Positions 34,345 to 42,754 of a DNA stretch of 64,000 bases are shown here, piece after piece. This stretch comes from Camelimonas abortus (lineage in GTDB: Bacteria > Pseudomonadota > Alphaproteobacteria > Rhizobiales > Beijerinckiaceae). A model generated the notes under the pieces. It was given only the letters and a program-made list of their open reading frames with translations, was not told the origin of the DNA and did not search any database. The stretch lies in NCBI RefSeq assembly GCF_042647165.1, contig NZ_JBHRUV010000014.1; one strand, written 5' to 3'. Positions within the stretch are counted from its first letter, which is position 1; every line of letters begins with the position of its first letter. Both the position numbers and the translations under genes were made by a program.

Positions 34345-35343
34345 TCAGTCCCTGCGCGCGCGGCCGCGCGCCGGCTCCTGGCCCGGCGCGGCGCTGGCGG
34401 CGTTCCGCGCGGCTTCTTTCGCGGCGTCCCCCGTCGCGTCTTTCGTCGCCGGCGCCGCCTTGCCGCCCGGCTCCGGATAGCGCTCGATGCGCGCCCTGGC
34501 CCGCAGGCCGAGCACCAGGTCCTGCTGCGCCTTGCGGGTGAGATAGGCCTCGATCTCCGGCCGCACTTCCTCAAACGGCGCCGCCGGGCGGGCGCGCCGC
34601 TCCTCCACCTGGACGACGTGCCAGCCGGCGGCGGTCTTCACCGGTCCGGAGATCTCGCCGGGCTTGAGGCGGAAGGCCGCCTCGGCGAGCTCCGGCGGCA
34701 TGCCGGCGCGGGTGAGCCAGCCGAGCTCGCCGCCGTGGTGCGCCGTGGCCGGGTCGGCGGAGAGCTCCGCGGCGACGGCGGCGAAGCTTTCGCCGGCCTT
34801 CAGCCGCGCGAGCGCCGCCTTCGCCGCCTCCTCCGTGGAGGTGAGGATGTGGCGCACGCGCGCCTCCTCCTCCGGCTTCACGTCCTTCAGCGTCTGCTCA
34901 TAGGCCTTGCGGGCGCTCTCCGGCGTCACCGCCTTGCGCGCCTCATGGGCCAGCAGCTCGTCCATCAGCAGCTTGCTGCGCTGGTAGGCGAGCTTGCGCG
35001 CATACTCCGGCGTCATGTCCAGCTTCGCCGCCAGCGCCGCCTGGCTGCCGAGGGCGAGATCGATGAGATAGCTGAGCACGTAATCGCGCCGGTTCTCCTC
35101 GCTGATGCGCGGCAGGCGGTCGGCCATGTCGTGCATGGCCAGCTTCAGGTCGCGTTCGGTGATGGGCGCGCCGTTGACGCGGGCCAGCACCGTGTCGTCC
35201 GGGATGGCGTCCGGCGCGGCGAGGCTTCCGGACGTGGCCGGCTGCTGCTCCGCCTCCGCGCGTGACGGCTGTTCCACAGCGAGCGCCAGCAGCGCGGCGG
35301 CGACGATTCGGATGACGGTGGCGCGATGCGAACGCACTGGCAT
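34345..35343 (-). CDS. Exported parvulin-type peptidyl-prolyl isomerase
   Basis: A 332-residue periplasmic folding helper of the PpiC/SurA kind. A signal peptide (IRIVAAALLALAVEQPSRA, residues about 11-29) is followed by a SurA-N-like helical region with NRRDYVLSYLIDLALGS and the parvulin core: RVRHILTSTEEAAKAAL, SFAAVAAELSADPA, GGELGWLTRAGMPPELAEAA and GPVKTAAGWHVVQVEER. A charged, Ala/Lys-rich tail follows. ATG 35343 is chosen because it opens the signal peptide; the frame extends to 35439. It lies upstream of argJ in the same direction, an order often seen beside secA, although secA is about 17 kb away here. Confidence 0.88.
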   Translation of the reverse strand: MPVRSHRATVIRIVAAALLALAVEQPSRAEAEQQPATSGSLAAPDAIPDDTVLARVNGAPITERDLKLAMHDMADRLPRISEENRRDYVLSYLIDLALGSQAALAAKLDMTPEYARKLAYQRSKLLMDELLAHEARKAVTPESARKAYEQTLKDVKPEEEARVRHILTSTEEAAKAALARLKAGESFAAVAAELSADPATAHHGGELGWLTRAGMPPELAEAAFRLKPGEISGPVKTAAGWHVVQVEERRARPAAPFEEVRPEIEAYLTRKAQQDLVLGLRARARIERYPEPGGKAAPATKDATGDAAKEAARNAASAAPGQEPARGRARRD

Positions 35344-35426
35344 GGGGATCGTCCTGGCTGTTGCACGCCGGTTGAAACGGAACAGTCTGCGGAAGGAGAC
35401 GCCGGGCAGGGGCGCCGCCGGGCGGG

Positions 35427-36461
35427 TCAGGGCGTCCACGCCGGGCGGGGCCTGGCTTCCTCGTCGGCGCGCCGGGCGTCGTCGATGACGGCGCGCAGGG
35501 CGCGCAGCGCTTCGGTGACGCCTTCGCCGCTCGCGGCCGAAAGCATCAGCGGCCTGCCCTGGCAGGCGGCGGCCAGCTCGTCCAGTTTGCGCCGGCGGGT
35601 TTCGGCGTCAAGCGCGTCGATCTTCGACAGGGCGACGACCTGCGGCTTGGCGGCGAGGGCGTCGCTGTAGGCGGCCAGCTCGTCCTGCACCACCCGGTAG
35701 GCCTCCGCCACGTCCTCCTGGGTTCCGTCCACCAGGTGCAGCAGCACGCGGCAGCGCTCCACATGGCCGAGGAAGCGGTCGCCGAGGCCGAGCCCCTCAT
35801 GGGCGCCCTCGATCAGCCCGGGAATGTCGGCGAGCACGAACTCCTGCCCGTCGAGGCTGACCACGCCCAGCCCCGGATACAGGGTGGTGAAGGGGTAGTC
35901 GGCGATTTTTGGCCGCGCCGCCGTCACCGTGGCGAGGAAGGTGGACTTGCCGGCGTTGGGCAGGCCGACGAGACCGGCGTCGGCGATGAGCTTCAGCCGC
36001 AGCCAGATCCACATCTCCTGGCCCTCCTGGCCGGGATTGGCCCGGCGGGGCGCCTGGTTCGTCGCCGTCTTGAAATGGGCGTTGCCGAAGCCGCCGTTGC
36101 CGCCGCGGGCGAGGCACACCCGCTGCCCCGGTTTGGTGAGGTCGGCGAGCAGCGTCTCGTTGTCTTCGGCGAAGATCTGCGTGCCGGCTGGCACCTTCAG
36201 CACCACGTCGGCGCCCCTGGCGCCGGCGCGGTTGCGGCCCATGCCGTGCATGCCGCGGCCCGCCTTGAAATGCTGCTGGTAGCGGTAGTCGATCAGCGTG
36301 TTGAGATTGGCCACGCACTCGACCCACACGTCGCCGCCGCGGCCGCCGTCGCCGCCGTCCGGTCCGCCGAACTCGATGAACTTCTCGCGGCGGAAGGAGA
36401 CGCACCCGGCGCCGCCATCTCCCGAGCGGATGTAGACCTTGGCCTGATCAAGAAACTTCAT
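35427..36461 (-). CDS. obgE: GTPase ObgE/CgtA
   Basis: Essential ribosome-assembly and stress GTPase. The N-terminal Obg fold (residues 1-155) has its glycine-rich loops, for example SGDGGAGCVSFRREKF and GGDGGRGGDVWVE. The G domain shows G1 GLPNAGKST, G3 DIPGLIEGA and the SKIDALD form of G4. The C-terminal end is short, with only AEEARPRPAWTP-like residues (read ADEEARPRPAWTP) after the G domain, as in most alphaproteobacteria. Length 344. The start MKFLDQAKVYI at 36461 is the conserved one. Divergent from the EamA transporter gene. Confidence 0.96.
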   Translation of the reverse strand: MKFLDQAKVYIRSGDGGAGCVSFRREKFIEFGGPDGGDGGRGGDVWVECVANLNTLIDYRYQQHFKAGRGMHGMGRNRAGARGADVVLKVPAGTQIFAEDNETLLADLTKPGQRVCLARGGNGGFGNAHFKTATNQAPRRANPGQEGQEMWIWLRLKLIADAGLVGLPNAGKSTFLATVTAARPKIADYPFTTLYPGLGVVSLDGQEFVLADIPGLIEGAHEGLGLGDRFLGHVERCRVLLHLVDGTQEDVAEAYRVVQDELAAYSDALAAKPQVVALSKIDALDAETRRRKLDELAAACQGRPLMLSAASGEGVTEALRALRAVIDDARRADEEARPRPAWTP

Positions 36462-36752
36462 GGTTTTCCGTAGTTCACTGCGCCGGACTGCAAACTGTCC
36501 CCTGACACATAAGCCATGCCGCCGGCCGGCGAAACCGCCGCGGGCGCTTTCGCCGCGCTCCCGTCGCCGCAACGGCGCCGCCGGCTCCCGCCGTCATGCC
36601 CCGCCGCCCCGCCTGCCGGCGCGGGCCATGCGCCCGGCGCACGGCGCGGCCGCCCCGGCCTGCGTCGCCGGACTGGCGTTTCGCCGCGCCGCCGGCCATC
36701 GTGGAGGCGGCGCCCCGCGCCGTTCGCGCCGTCCAGCCAGCGGCAGGAGCCG

Positions 36753-37673
36753 ATGACCGCACAAACGCCGCCCGCCGCCGCCCGCAGCGCCCCCGCCGGC
36801 TCCGTCCGCCTCGGCGCGCTGCTCATGGTGGCCGCGGTTTTCCTGTTCTCCCTCAACGACGTGCTCGGCAAATGGCTGGTGGCCTCCTATCCGGTGGGCC
36901 AGATGCTGGTGATGCGCAGCCTCGTGTGTCTGGTCATTCTCGCGCCGTTTTACGTCCGCTCCGGCCTCGCGCCGCTGCGCCAGGCGTCGCGGCCGTGGCT
37001 GCACGTGATCCGCGGCCTGCTGACCGCGGCGGAGGTGGGGCTGTTTTACGCCTCGGTGATCTGGCTGCCGCTGGCCGACGCGGTCACCTTCTACATGGCC
37101 GGGCCGATCTATGTGGCGGCGCTGGCGGCGCTGGCGCTGGGCGAGCGCGCCGGAACCGGCGGCTGGCTGGCCATCATCGCCGGTTTCACCGGCGTGGCCG
37201 TGGCGCTGGAGCCGGGCGGCGCCAGCTTCACCTGGCCGGCGCTGATCGCCCTCGCCGGCAGCATCCTGTTCGCCGTCAGCATGATCATCACCCGTTACCT
37301 GCGCGGCGCGCCGGACGTGGTGCTGGTGACCGGGACCGTGCTCGGCGGCCTCGTGCTCGGCGTCGCGCTGCTGCCGTTCAGCGGCTGGCGGCCGGCGCCG
37401 GCGGTTGACCTTGCGCTGATGGGCTGGCTCGGCGTCGTCGCCATGGCCGGCCACGCCTGCGTCAACCGCTCGCTCAAGCTGGCGCCGGCCACGACCGTGG
37501 TTCCCTACCAGTATCTGCTCATCGTCTTCGCCATGTTTCTGGGCTGGCTGGCCTTCGGCGAGACGCCGGCGCTCACCGCGACTCTCGGCGCGGCCATCAT
37601 CGTCGGCGCCGGCCTCGCCGTGTTCCTGCAGGAGAAGCGCAACGCCGCGCTCCAGGGGCCGCCGGAGACCTGA
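36753..37673 (+). CDS. EamA/DMT family transporter
   Basis: A 306-residue inner-membrane protein with about ten helices in two EamA repeats, beginning with LGALLMVAAVFLFSLNDVLG and, in the second half, ALIALAGSILFAVSMIITRY. The motif TAAEVGLFYASVIWLPLADA and AMFLGWLAFGETPALTA fit drug/metabolite transporters of the RhaT/EamA group. Start: ATG at 36753 with AGGAG four bases upstream. The substrate is unknown. It is the only rightward gene between obgE and the GNAT gene, interrupting the usual rplU-rpmA-GNAT-obgE order. Confidence 0.88.
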   Translation: MTAQTPPAAARSAPAGSVRLGALLMVAAVFLFSLNDVLGKWLVASYPVGQMLVMRSLVCLVILAPFYVRSGLAPLRQASRPWLHVIRGLLTAAEVGLFYASVIWLPLADAVTFYMAGPIYVAALAALALGERAGTGGWLAIIAGFTGVAVALEPGGASFTWPALIALAGSILFAVSMIITRYLRGAPDVVLVTGTVLGGLVLGVALLPFSGWRPAPAVDLALMGWLGVVAMAGHACVNRSLKLAPATTVVPYQYLLIVFAMFLGWLAFGETPALTATLGAAIIVGAGLAVFLQEKRNAALQGPPET

Positions 37674-37685
37674 GCGGTCTCCGGC
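37661..37685. terminator. Hairpin at the EamA stop codon
   Basis: GCCGGAGACC and GGTCTCCGGC form a perfect 10-bp stem around TGAGC, which includes the EamA stop codon. No U tract follows on either strand. It sits between convergent genes and could slow or stop both transcripts. Confidence 0.4.
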
Positions 37686-37695
37686 GCGCCCCCGG

Positions 37696-38373
37696 TCATT
37701 CGGCGGCGAGGGCGCGCTGCTGCGGCGCGGCGGGAGGCAGGGCGGCGAGGCGGCGGAGCGCCGCCGCGTCCGCGCGCCCGGCGTCCGCCTCCTCCCCCGG
37801 CGCCCTGTCCCGCGCAATCTCCATGCGCGCCACCGGCAGCATGGCGCCGCGGGCAGGGAAGGGCGCCATGCCCGAGCCGGTGATCTGGAAGCCGAGCTTC
37901 TCCAGCACGCGGATGCAGGCGGCGTTGTGGGCGAGGGTCTCGGCGCCGATGCGCTCCGCGCCGGTCTCGCGGAAGGCGAGATCGAGCAGGGCCTTCACCG
38001 CCTCGGTGGCGTAGCCGCGGCCCCAGTACGGGGCGCCGATCCAGAAGCCGATGAACGGATGGGTGATCTCCGCGCGCTCGCCGAAGTACGGCGGCTGCAC
38101 CGCCGCCACGCCGATGAGCTCGTGTGGCCGCTTCCGTTCGGTGACGGCGAGGGTCAGGCCGTCGCCGCGCGCGTTGGCGAGGCGCGCGGCGAAGATGAAC
38201 TGCCCGGCGGCGCCTTCGGGGTATGGGTGGGGGATCAGCGCCGTCATGTCCGCCACCGCGCGATCGCCCGCCAGTTTCTCGATGGCCGGCGCGTCGGCCA
38301 GACGTGGCCAGCGCAGGCGCAACCGTTCCGTCGCGAGTGTGAAACCGTCGTCGATGGTGTCGCGGGTAAACAT
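37696..38373 (-). CDS. GNAT family N-acetyltransferase (RimJ/RimL type)
   Basis: A 225-residue acetyl-CoA-dependent acyltransferase. LATERLRLRWPRLADAPAIE opens the domain, GFWIGAPYWGRGYATEAVKA carries the acetyl-CoA-binding R/Q-x-x-G-x-G/A-type loop, and AHNAACIRVLEKLGFQITGS is the conserved C-terminal segment, so the fold is of the RimJ/RimL protein-acetylating type. The last 40 residues are Ala-rich and low-complexity. A gene of this kind usually lies between rpmA and obgE in Hyphomicrobiales. The target is unknown. Confidence 0.88.
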   Translation of the reverse strand: MFTRDTIDDGFTLATERLRLRWPRLADAPAIEKLAGDRAVADMTALIPHPYPEGAAGQFIFAARLANARGDGLTLAVTERKRPHELIGVAAVQPPYFGERAEITHPFIGFWIGAPYWGRGYATEAVKALLDLAFRETGAERIGAETLAHNAACIRVLEKLGFQITGSGMAPFPARGAMLPVARMEIARDRAPGEEADAGRADAAALRRLAALPPAAPQQRALAAE

Positions 38374-38743
38374 GGGGCTCCGCTCCGGTCAGGCTGACGA
38401 ATCGCTCCCGCCTCATGCGGGACGGGCGGTCCCGCACGGGGTGGGCAGGAAAAGGTTCGGGAAGTGTCCCGGAGTCGTGAGCCGGAAGGGCTCACCTTGG
38501 TTCCGGACGCGGGCGGACGCGGCCGCCCGCCCCCGCCTAAACGTAGAAACCAGACCCCGGGTTTCAATCCGTCCCGGGGCGCTCCCGAAATTCCCGCCTG
38601 GCGACTGTCGGCGAAAAACAAAAAGGGAAGGTGACACGGTCACCTTCCCTTCGCGGAAACCCTGCGGACAGGGCGCTGGCCTTGCGGCTCCGCCAAGGTC
38701 AGTGACCGCCGGCGGAACGCTTGTCGCAAGCCTGCCGCCGTGG
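38374..38743. other. Intergenic region between GNAT gene and rpmA
   Basis: About 370 bases. It holds the strong rplU-rpmA terminator (listed separately) and the presumed GNAT promoter. No credible gene is present. Confidence 0.5.
38613..38651 (-). terminator. Rho-independent terminator of rplU-rpmA
   Basis: AAGGGAAGGTGAC (38623-38635) pairs perfectly with GTCACCTTCCCTT (38639-38651) around a 3-nt loop; read leftward it is followed by TTTGTTTTTCG. A 13-bp stem with a T-rich tail about 90 bases after rpmA makes this one of the clearest terminators in the window. Confidence 0.9.
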
Positions 38744-39025
38744 TTATTCAGCCGCCGCTTTCGGCGCGGCCTCGTTGGCCGGTACGACCGATACGACCGA
38801 ACGGCCGAGACGCACGCCGAAGCGCACGAAACCGTCGGTGAGGGCGTAAAGGGTGTGGTCCCGGCCAATGCCGACGTTGGCGCCCGGATGCACCTTGGTG
38901 CCGCGCTGGCGCACGATGATGTTGCCGGCCACCACCGCCTCGCCGCCGAACTTCTTCACGCCGAGACGGCGGCCGATGGAGTCGCGACCGTTACGGGACG
39001 AGCCGCCTGCCTTTTTGTGAGCCAT
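38744..39025 (-). CDS. rpmA: 50S ribosomal protein L27
   Basis: A 93-residue protein of the large ribosomal subunit whose N-terminus reaches the peptidyl-transferase centre. The N-terminal MAHKKAGGSSRNGRDS and the following GRRLGVKKFGGEAVVAGNII are diagnostic. The C-terminal end is slightly extended with an Ala-rich tail. It follows rplU by 33 bases in one transcript. Confidence 0.98.
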   Translation of the reverse strand: MAHKKAGGSSRNGRDSIGRRLGVKKFGGEAVVAGNIIVRQRGTKVHPGANVGIGRDHTLYALTDGFVRFGVRLGRSVVSVVPANEAAPKAAAE

Positions 39026-39058
39026 TTTCTGTCTCCGTTACCTGCCGGTGGCCTGTCT

Positions 39059-39364
39059 TCAGGCGTTGATGCCGGTGATGCGGACCAGCGTGTAGTCCTG
39101 GCGGTGGCCGCGCTTGCGCTTCGAGTTCTGGCGGCGGCGCTTCTTGAAGGCGATCACCTTCGGGCCGCGGCCATGGCTGACGATCACCGCCTCCGCCGAC
39201 GCGCCGGCGGCCTCGGCGCCGGTCTTGAAGGACTCGCCTTCGCCGACCAGCAGCACCTCAAACCTGAGGGCGTCGCCAGGCTCGCCCGCCTGACGGTCGA
39301 TGGTGATGGTGTCCCCGGCGGCGACGCGATACTGCTTGCCGCCGGCCCTGATGACTGCGAACAT
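39059..39364 (-). CDS. rplU: 50S ribosomal protein L21
   Basis: A 101-residue protein that binds 23S rRNA. It opens with MFAVIRAGGKQYRVAAGDTI and ends with KRKRGHRQDYTLVRITGI, both typical. First gene of the rplU-rpmA unit, with a clear promoter about 170 bases upstream, hence a long untranslated leader. Confidence 0.98.
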   Translation of the reverse strand: MFAVIRAGGKQYRVAAGDTITIDRQAGEPGDALRFEVLLVGEGESFKTGAEAAGASAEAVIVSHGRGPKVIAFKKRRRQNSKRKRGHRQDYTLVRITGINA

Positions 39365-39816
39365 CTTTCGTTCCCGTGTTCTGACCGGCCTGCGGGCGCC
39401 GGAGGATCCGGAGCCGGCGGCCGGCTTTTTGACAGCCCGTTGCCGGTGCGATTGACGCGCCGTCGCGGCGGAACTCCGCCAGCGGGAACGGCGCGCGTGA
39501 ATGACCGCGGGCGGGGAGGCCCCGCGCGGAAAGCCGTAAATAGGCCTGGGCTGTCGCCAATGTCAATGTCGGGCCGCCAGTGTCCGGCGCGCGCCGTCGC
39601 GCCGGACGCGGGCTGTCCGGCGGCGGCTCCTGTCGCTGGCGGCCGCCGTCCTGCGTCGTCCTGCCTGGCGTTCGCGCGGCGGCGCGGGGCCTGCGTCCTG
39701 GCGCTGGCCTTTTGGCCAATACCGGCCATGGCCGGCGCGGCGTAGGTTCTCGCACGGTTCGCCGGTCGCGGCCTGTCCGGCGGGCGCACGCAAGGGGTAG
39801 TGCAGGGGTAACCGCC
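39365..39816. other. Divergent region between rplU and phaA
   Basis: About 450 bases. It contains the rplU promoter (39537-39566), the rplU leader with a small GCCGG-CGG-CCGGC hairpin near 39412-39425, and the phaA promoter, which I could not locate precisely. No credible gene is present. Confidence 0.5.
39537..39566 (-). promoter_or_regulatory. Promoter of rplU-rpmA
   Basis: On the minus strand a perfect TTGACA (39561-39566) and TATTTA (39537-39542) are separated by 18 bases. The start point would lie near 39530, leaving a leader of about 165 nt before the rplU ATG at 39364. Confidence 0.75.
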
Positions 39817-40995
39817 ATGTCAGCAAGTGATGTCGTGATTGTCAGCGCCGCGCGCACGCCGGTGGGTTCGTTCAACGGCGCTTTCGCCGCCGTTCCGGCC
39901 CATGATCTCGGCGCGACGGCGATCCGGGCCGCGCTGGAGCGCGCCGGCGTCGAGCCCGGGGCCGTGGATGAGGTCATCATGGGCCAGGTGCTCACCGCCG
40001 CCCAGGGCCAGAATCCGGCGCGTCAGGCGGCGGTGAAGGCGGGAATCCCCGTGGAGGCCACCGCCTGGGGGCTCAACCAGGTGTGCGGCTCGGGCCTGCG
40101 CGCCGTGGCCATCGGCATGCAGCAGATCGCCGCCGGCGACGCCGGCGTCATCGTCGCCGGCGGACAGGAATCCATGTCGCTGTCGCCGCACGCCCACCGG
40201 CTGCGCGCCGCCACCCGCATGGGCGACGCCGCTTTCGTCGACACCATGATCCGCGACGGCCTGTGGGACGCCTTCCATGGCTACCACATGGGCGTCACCG
40301 CCGAGAACGTGGCCCGCAAGTGGCAGATCTCGCGCGAGGAGCAGGACGCGTTCGCCGTCGCCTCCCAGCACAAGGCGGAGGCGGCGAAAAAGGCCGGCCG
40401 CTTCGTTGACGAGATCGCCCCGGTGACCGTGTCCGGCCGCAAGGGCGACGAGACCGTGGACGCCGACGAATACATCCGCGAGGGCGCCTCGATCGAGGCG
40501 ATGCAGAAGCTGCGCCCCGCCTTCCAGAAGGACGGCACGGTGACCGCCGGCAACGCCTCCGGCATCAATGACGGCGCCGCCGCCCTGGTGCTGATGTCCG
40601 CGCAGGAGGCGCAGCGGCGCGGCCTTGACCCCCTGGCCCGCATCGCCTCCTGGGCCACCGCCGGCGTGCCGCCGGAGATCATGGGCTCCGGGCCGATTCC
40701 CGCCGCCCGCAAGGCGCTGGAGAAGGCAGGCTGGAAGGTGGCCGACCTCGACCTGGTGGAGGCCAACGAGGCGTTCGCCGCCCAGGCCATCGCCGTCAAC
40801 CGCGACATGGGCTGGGATCCGGCCATCGTCAACGTCAACGGCGGCGCCATCGCCATCGGTCACCCCATCGGCGCTTCGGGCGCGCGGGTGCTGGTGACGC
40901 TGCTGCACGAGATGAAGCGCCGCAACGCCCGCAAGGGGCTGGCCACGCTGTGCATCGGCGGCGGCATGGGCGTGGCCCTTGCCGTCGAGCGCTGA
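39817..40995 (+). CDS. phaA: Acetyl-CoA acetyltransferase (beta-ketothiolase)
   Basis: Condenses two acetyl-CoA to acetoacetyl-CoA, the first step of polyhydroxybutyrate synthesis, and also works in reverse. The nucleophilic Cys lies in NQVCGSGLRA, the acid-base Cys in LCIGGGMGVA and the conserved His in NVNGGAIAIGHPIGASG. Length 392 is the norm for biosynthetic thiolases. The ATG at 39817 follows AGGGGTAA. phaB follows in the same direction after 243 bases, as is usual in Hyphomicrobiales. Confidence 0.95.
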   Translation: MSASDVVIVSAARTPVGSFNGAFAAVPAHDLGATAIRAALERAGVEPGAVDEVIMGQVLTAAQGQNPARQAAVKAGIPVEATAWGLNQVCGSGLRAVAIGMQQIAAGDAGVIVAGGQESMSLSPHAHRLRAATRMGDAAFVDTMIRDGLWDAFHGYHMGVTAENVARKWQISREEQDAFAVASQHKAEAAKKAGRFVDEIAPVTVSGRKGDETVDADEYIREGASIEAMQKLRPAFQKDGTVTAGNASGINDGAAALVLMSAQEAQRRGLDPLARIASWATAGVPPEIMGSGPIPAARKALEKAGWKVADLDLVEANEAFAAQAIAVNRDMGWDPAIVNVNGGAIAIGHPIGASGARVLVTLLHEMKRRNARKGLATLCIGGGMGVALAVER

Positions 40996-41012
40996 GCGGC
41001 GCGTGGCGGCCT

Positions 41013-41043
41013 GGCCGCCTCCGGGACGGATCCGGAGGCGGCC
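41013..41043 (+). terminator. Strong hairpin between phaA and phaB
   Basis: GGCCGCCTCCGG and CCGGAGGCGGCC form a perfect 12-bp stem around a 7-nt loop, 17 bases after the phaA stop codon; GCGACATTTTGG follows. The T tract is displaced by five bases, so it may be a partial terminator that lowers phaB transcription or an mRNA-stabilising stem. Confidence 0.5.
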
Positions 41044-41238
41044 GCGACATTTTGGCCAGGAAGGCGTCCGGGCCGGAAAAGCGCCGGTCCTGCAGTATCC
41101 TGCGCAATCATTGGACTTTCCTCCTAATACTTATTCCTTCCCGGCTTTCGACTTTCGGGCAGTACCCGGCGCGGCTTCCGGCCCGTATCACCCGGCCCGC
41201 CAGCCGCGTTTCAGGCTGGCGGACGGAGAAACGGAAAC

Positions 41239-41967
41239 ATGTCCCGGGTTGCTGTGGTTACCGGCGGCACGCGCGGAATCGGCGCCGCCATCTCGAAGGC
41301 TCTTGCTGGGGCTGGCTACAGGGTGGCCGCCGTATATGCGGGCAACGACGCGGCGGCCGGGGCGTTTCGAGCCGAAACCGGCGTCAGCGTTTACCGGTGG
41401 GACGTGGGCGATCCCGAGGCCTGCGCCCGGGGGCTGGCCCGGGTGGAGGCGGAGCTCGGTCCCGTCGACGTGCTGGTCAACAACGCCGGCGTCACGCGCG
41501 ACGTGATGTTCCACCGCATGACGCCGGGGCAGTGGCGCGACGTGATGCGCACCAACCTCGACTCCATGTTCAACATGACCCGTCCGGTCATCGAGGGCAT
41601 GCGCGAGCGGGGCTTCGGCCGCATCATCAACATCTCGTCCATCAACGGCCAGAAGGGCCAGATGGGCCAGGCCAACTATTCCGCGGCCAAGGCGGGCGTC
41701 ATCGGTTTCACCAAGGCGCTCGCCCAGGAGTCGGCGGCGAAGGGCATCACCGTCAACTGCGTCTGCCCCGGCTATATCGACACCGACATGGTGGCGGCCG
41801 TGCCCGAGGAGGCGCTGAAGAAGATCGTCGCCGGCATTCCGGTTGGGCGTCTGGGCCGGGCCGAGGAGGTGGCTGACCTGGTGGTGTTCCTCGCCTCTGA
41901 CCGCGCCGCCTTCTTCACCGGCGCCGTGCACACGCTCAACGGCGGCCAGTACATCGCCAACGGCTGA
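41239..41967 (+). CDS. phaB: Acetoacetyl-CoA reductase
   Basis: NADPH-dependent reduction of acetoacetyl-CoA to (R)-3-hydroxybutyryl-CoA, the monomer for polyhydroxybutyrate. A classical short-chain dehydrogenase of 242 residues: the cofactor motif TGGTRGIG, the NNAG motif, Ser-Tyr-Lys catalysis in NISSINGQKGQMGQANYSAAK (read as NISSINGQKGQMG then NYSAAKAG), and the ending GAVHTLNGGQYIANG, which closely fits PhaB proteins. The ATG at 41239 follows GGAGAAACGGAAAC. Two terminators lie downstream. Confidence 0.95.
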   Translation: MSRVAVVTGGTRGIGAAISKALAGAGYRVAAVYAGNDAAAGAFRAETGVSVYRWDVGDPEACARGLARVEAELGPVDVLVNNAGVTRDVMFHRMTPGQWRDVMRTNLDSMFNMTRPVIEGMRERGFGRIINISSINGQKGQMGQANYSAAKAGVIGFTKALAQESAAKGITVNCVCPGYIDTDMVAAVPEEALKKIVAGIPVGRLGRAEEVADLVVFLASDRAAFFTGAVHTLNGGQYIANG

Positions 41968-42024
41968 CGCCGCGGCGCGCGGGGCGCGCCGGCGCATGGC
42001 CGTTCGCCGGCGGGCCTCCTGGAG

Positions 42025-42055
42025 AAGGGGCGGCGGGAGGGGCCGCCCCTTTTCG
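42025..42055 (+). terminator. First terminator after phaB
   Basis: AAGGGGCGGC (42025-42034) pairs with GCCGCCCCTT (42042-42051), followed by TTCG, about 60 bases after the phaB stop. Confidence 0.6.
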
Positions 42056-42078
42056 CTCCGGCGCGTCCGCGCCGTCCG

Positions 42079-42109
42079 GCGCCCGCCCGCGCGGCGGGCG
42101 CTTTTCTTT
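42079..42109 (+). terminator. Second terminator after phaB
   Basis: GCGCCCGCC (42079-42087) pairs with GGCGGGCGC (42093-42101), followed directly by TTTTCTTT. It has a better U tract than the first hairpin, and together they insulate phaB from the MaoC gene. Confidence 0.75.
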
Positions 42110-42240
42110 CGCCTGCGCCTGTCCTAACCCGGAGCGGCGCGGCGGCGGCGCGGGCGGATCCTGCGCGCGCCGGCCGCGCGGCGGGGAAACGGACCGGCGC
42201 CGCCCCACGGGCGGCGCGCGGCATTGCTCCAGGAGCGGAC

Positions 42241-42696
42241 ATGAGCTTTTTCGTTGGCGCGCGCAGCCAGCGCTGGCTGACGCTGACGCCGGACGACATC
42301 AGGGCCGGCGCGACCCTGGTCGGCGATTTCAATCCGGTGCATCACGACGAGGCCTTCGCGGCCACCACCCGGTTCGGCGGGCTGTTCGCCTCCGGGGCGC
42401 ACACGTCGGCGCTGCTCGCCGGCATGGTCAGCCAGGAATGGCCGCGCCATCGCCAGGGCGGGGACGGCCGCCCGGCGGACGCGCGACGGCCGCGCGGCTA
42501 CGTGGGGGTGGATTACGCCGTGGAGTTCAGGGCGCCGTGCATGGCCAACCGCCGGCTGCGCTTCGAGTGGGAGGTGACGGCGGTGGAGCCGAAAAGCCGC
42601 GGCGAGATCATCCGCCTTGAGGGCGCCATCGTCGACGAGGACGCCGGTACGCTGGTGCTCTCGGCGCGCATGACCATGTTCGGCTATTATGAATGA
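42241..42696 (+). CDS. MaoC-like hydratase
   Basis: A 151-residue hot-dog-fold protein of the MaoC/(R)-specific enoyl-CoA hydratase group. The hydratase motif is GDFNPVHHDEAFAATTRFGG followed by LFASGAHTSAL: the catalytic Asp and His lie in DFNPVHH. YAVEFRAPCMANRRLRFEWE forms the central strand. Start: ATG at 42241 with AGGAG 6 bases upstream. Near phaA/phaB such an enzyme could link beta-oxidation to polyhydroxybutyrate monomers, but the substrate is not shown by sequence. Confidence 0.85.
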   Translation: MSFFVGARSQRWLTLTPDDIRAGATLVGDFNPVHHDEAFAATTRFGGLFASGAHTSALLAGMVSQEWPRHRQGGDGRPADARRPRGYVGVDYAVEFRAPCMANRRLRFEWEVTAVEPKSRGEIIRLEGAIVDEDAGTLVLSARMTMFGYYE

Positions 42697-42754
42697 AGCC
42701 GCCGGGCGCGAGGCCCGCGCCCGGCCGGGGGCCGGCGGATCCGCAGCCGCGGCC

